In this document: piece after piece, positions 6,756 through 8,295 of the stretch
Numbering within the stretch: the first letter of the stretch is position 1
Layout of the letters: every line of letters begins with the position of its first letter
From: Scatosoma sp045632625
Lineage (GTDB): Bacteria; Bacillota; Clostridia; Christensenellales; Borkfalkiaceae
Direction: 5' to 3'
Assembly: GCA_045632625.1 (NCBI GenBank)
Contig: JAZQWZ010000072.1
Span: 1 to 8,295, forward strand
DNA: 8,295 bases
Notes under the pieces: generated by a model
What the model saw: only the letters and a program-made list of their open reading frames with translations
Databases searched by the model: none
What the model was told of the DNA's origin: nothing
Translations under genes and position numbers: made by a program

Positions 6756-8295
6756 ATGGAAATGCAAAAGACGTACAATCCCAAAGATTTTGAAGATAAA
6801 ATTTACGCCGACTGGGAACAATCGGGGTATTTCCGCGCGGAAATCGATGAGAATAAAGTGCCTTTTACCATTATGATGCCGCCCCCCAACATTACGGGGC
6901 AATTACACATGGGGCACGCGATGGACGCTACCATGCAAGACACGCTTATTCGTTTTAAGCGTATGCAAGGCTACGCCGCGTTGTGGCTTCCCGGTTGTGA
7001 CCACGCATCTATTGCTACGGAAGTAAAAATCGTTGAAAAAATGAAAGCGGAAGGTTTGACGAAAGCCGACCTTGGCCGTGATGGTTTTTTGGTGCGTGCG
7101 TGGGACTGGAAAGAACAGTACGGCAACAGAATTATGCTCCAACAACGCAAAATGGGTACTTCGTGCGACTGGTCGCGCCAAGCGTTTACGATGGACGAAA
7201 AATGCTCTCGTGCGGTTAGAGAAGTATTTGTAAACTTGTATAACAAGGGTTTAATTTACCAAGGCGATAGAATTATCAACTGGTGTCCTTGCTGTAAAAC
7301 GGCGCTCTCGGATGCGGAAGTAGAATACGCGGAAGAAGGCGGCCATTTCTGGCATTTGCGTTACCCCGCGGCGGATGGCTCGGCGGACGTAGTGGTGGCA
7401 ACTACCCGTCCCGAAACGATGCTCGGCGACACGGCGGTTGCGGTGCATCCCGACGACGAAAGATATCAAGCTTTGGTCGGTAAAACGCTTAAATTGCCCC
7501 TTACGGATAGAGAAATCCCCGTGGTTGCGGATGCATACGTTGACCCTGCCTTTGGTACGGGTTGCGTAAAAATCACGCCTGCGCACGATCCTAACGACTT
7601 TGAAGTGGGCGCGCGCCACGGCTTGCCCATTATCCGCGTAATGAACGACGACGGCAGTATGAACGAGCTTGCCGGTGCGTATAACGGACTTGACAGATAC
7701 GAAGCGAGAAAACGTATCGTTGCCGATTTGGAAAAGAGCGGTAATCTTGTAAAGGTGGAAGCGCATACGCACAACGTAGGGCATTGTTACAGATGCCACG
7801 CTACGGTAGAACCTATTGTTTCCAAGCAATGGTTTGTAAAGATGGAACCGCTTGCAAAACCTGCTATTCAAGCGGTAATGCGCAATAAAGTGCGTTTCGT
7901 ACCCGAACGTTTCACGAAAATTTATTATAACTGGATGGAAAACGTACGCGATTGGTGTATTTCCCGTCAGTTGTGGTGGGGGCATCGTATCCCTGTATGG
8001 TATTGCGACGATTGCGGTGAAATTATTTGCGCTAAGGAAGACCCGACCGTTTGCCCTAAGTGCGGCAGCAAGCATATCAGACAAGACGAAGACGTGCTCG
8101 ATACGTGGTTCTCGTCTGCGCTTTGGCCGTTCTCTACGCTCGGCTTCCCTGAAAAAACGGAAGATTATAAATATTTCTATCCCACCGACGTACTTGTAAC
8201 CGGTTACGACATCATTTTCTTCTGGGTATCGAGAATGATTTTCTCTGGTATCGAACACACGGGCAAAGTGCCTTTCCACGACGTGCTTATCCACG
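6756..8295 (+). CDS. valS: Valyl-tRNA synthetase, N-terminal part (runs off the right edge)
   Basis: The frame is open from the ATG at 6756 to the window end, giving 513 residues of a class I synthetase usually near 880. The enzyme attaches valine to tRNA-Val and hydrolyses mischarged threonine. The ATP-binding HIGH motif appears as HMGH (51-54) within PPPNITGQLHMGHA. The CP1 editing domain carries TTRPETMLGDTAVAVHP (216-232) and the AHDPND motif (276-281), whose aspartate is known to recognise threonine. Cysteine pairs suited to zinc binding are visible: CPCC (177-180), CYRC (344-347), CDDC (417-420) and CPKC (433-436). DWCISRQLWWGHRIPVWYC (399-417) is also typical. The KMSKS loop and anticodon-binding domain lie beyond the edge. 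AGGAG (6740-6744) sits 11 bases before this ATG; a second ATG two codons later is less well spaced. Confidence 0.96.
   Translation, partial: MEMQKTYNPKDFEDKIYADWEQSGYFRAEIDENKVPFTIMMPPPNITGQLHMGHAMDATMQDTLIRFKRMQGYAALWLPGCDHASIATEVKIVEKMKAEGLTKADLGRDGFLVRAWDWKEQYGNRIMLQQRKMGTSCDWSRQAFTMDEKCSRAVREVFVNLYNKGLIYQGDRIINWCPCCKTALSDAEVEYAEEGGHFWHLRYPAADGSADVVVATTRPETMLGDTAVAVHPDDERYQALVGKTLKLPLTDREIPVVADAYVDPAFGTGCVKITPAHDPNDFEVGARHGLPIIRVMNDDGSMNELAGAYNGLDRYEARKRIVADLEKSGNLVKVEAHTHNVGHCYRCHATVEPIVSKQWFVKMEPLAKPAIQAVMRNKVRFVPERFTKIYYNWMENVRDWCISRQLWWGHRIPVWYCDDCGEIICAKEDPTVCPKCGSKHIRQDEDVLDTWFSSALWPFSTLGFPEKTEDYKYFYPTDVLVTGYDIIFFWVSRMIFSGIEHTGKVPFHDVLIH

Noticed and set aside
7251..8294. Long 347-codon open frame on the minus strand opposite valS
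   Set aside because: It is antisense to an unmistakable valyl-tRNA synthetase frame that runs without a stop from 6756 to the end. The antisense translation has no recognisable motif and reflects codon bias in valS.

Overview
The window looks like ordinary chromosomal DNA from a low-to-mid GC Gram-positive bacterium, most likely an uncultured gut-type member of the Bacillota (Clostridia). The clues are strong purine-rich AGGAG ribosome binding sites, solute-binding proteins made as lipoproteins, and a maltodextrin importer that has no ATPase gene of its own. The lineage is an inference from gene style, not a match to a named genome.

Left part (1-3990, + strand): the 3' end of a 4-alpha-glucanotransferase gene (malQ) ends in an intrinsic terminator. 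It is followed by a maltodextrin-type ABC importer: a lipoprotein binding protein (malE-like), then two permeases (malF-like and malG-like) that overlap by ATGA. Together these import linear malto-oligosaccharides and, with MalQ, rearrange the glucan chains in the cytoplasm. No malK/msmX-type ATPase lies in the window, so the energy-coupling subunit is probably a shared one encoded elsewhere.

Middle (3991-6618): a strong bidirectional hairpin terminator separates the maltodextrin genes from a convergent minus-strand operon. That operon reads binding protein, ATPase, permease and encodes a second ABC importer of the NitT/TauT (SsuABC/ThiXYZ-like) class. Its binding protein is of the NMT1/THI5-like type. 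The substrate cannot be fixed from sequence: a pyrimidine thiamine precursor or another small metabolite is possible, but no riboswitch is seen. ATPase and permease overlap by ATGA once the permease start is placed at 4836.

Right part (6619-8295): a 137-base divergent intergenic region holds a perfect-consensus sigma-A promoter for valS (TTGACA, 17 bases, TATAAT). It also holds an opposing promoter for the ABC operon (TTGTCA, 18 bases, TATGAT). The two -35 boxes lie on the same seven base pairs, so the two polymerases should exclude each other. valS (valyl-tRNA synthetase) then runs off the right edge. Its predicted leader is only about 40 bases, too short for a T-box.

No mobile element, CRISPR array, RNA gene or clearly novel system was found. 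The most notable features are the shared -35 divergent promoter, the missing maltodextrin ATPase, and the unassigned substrate of the second importer.
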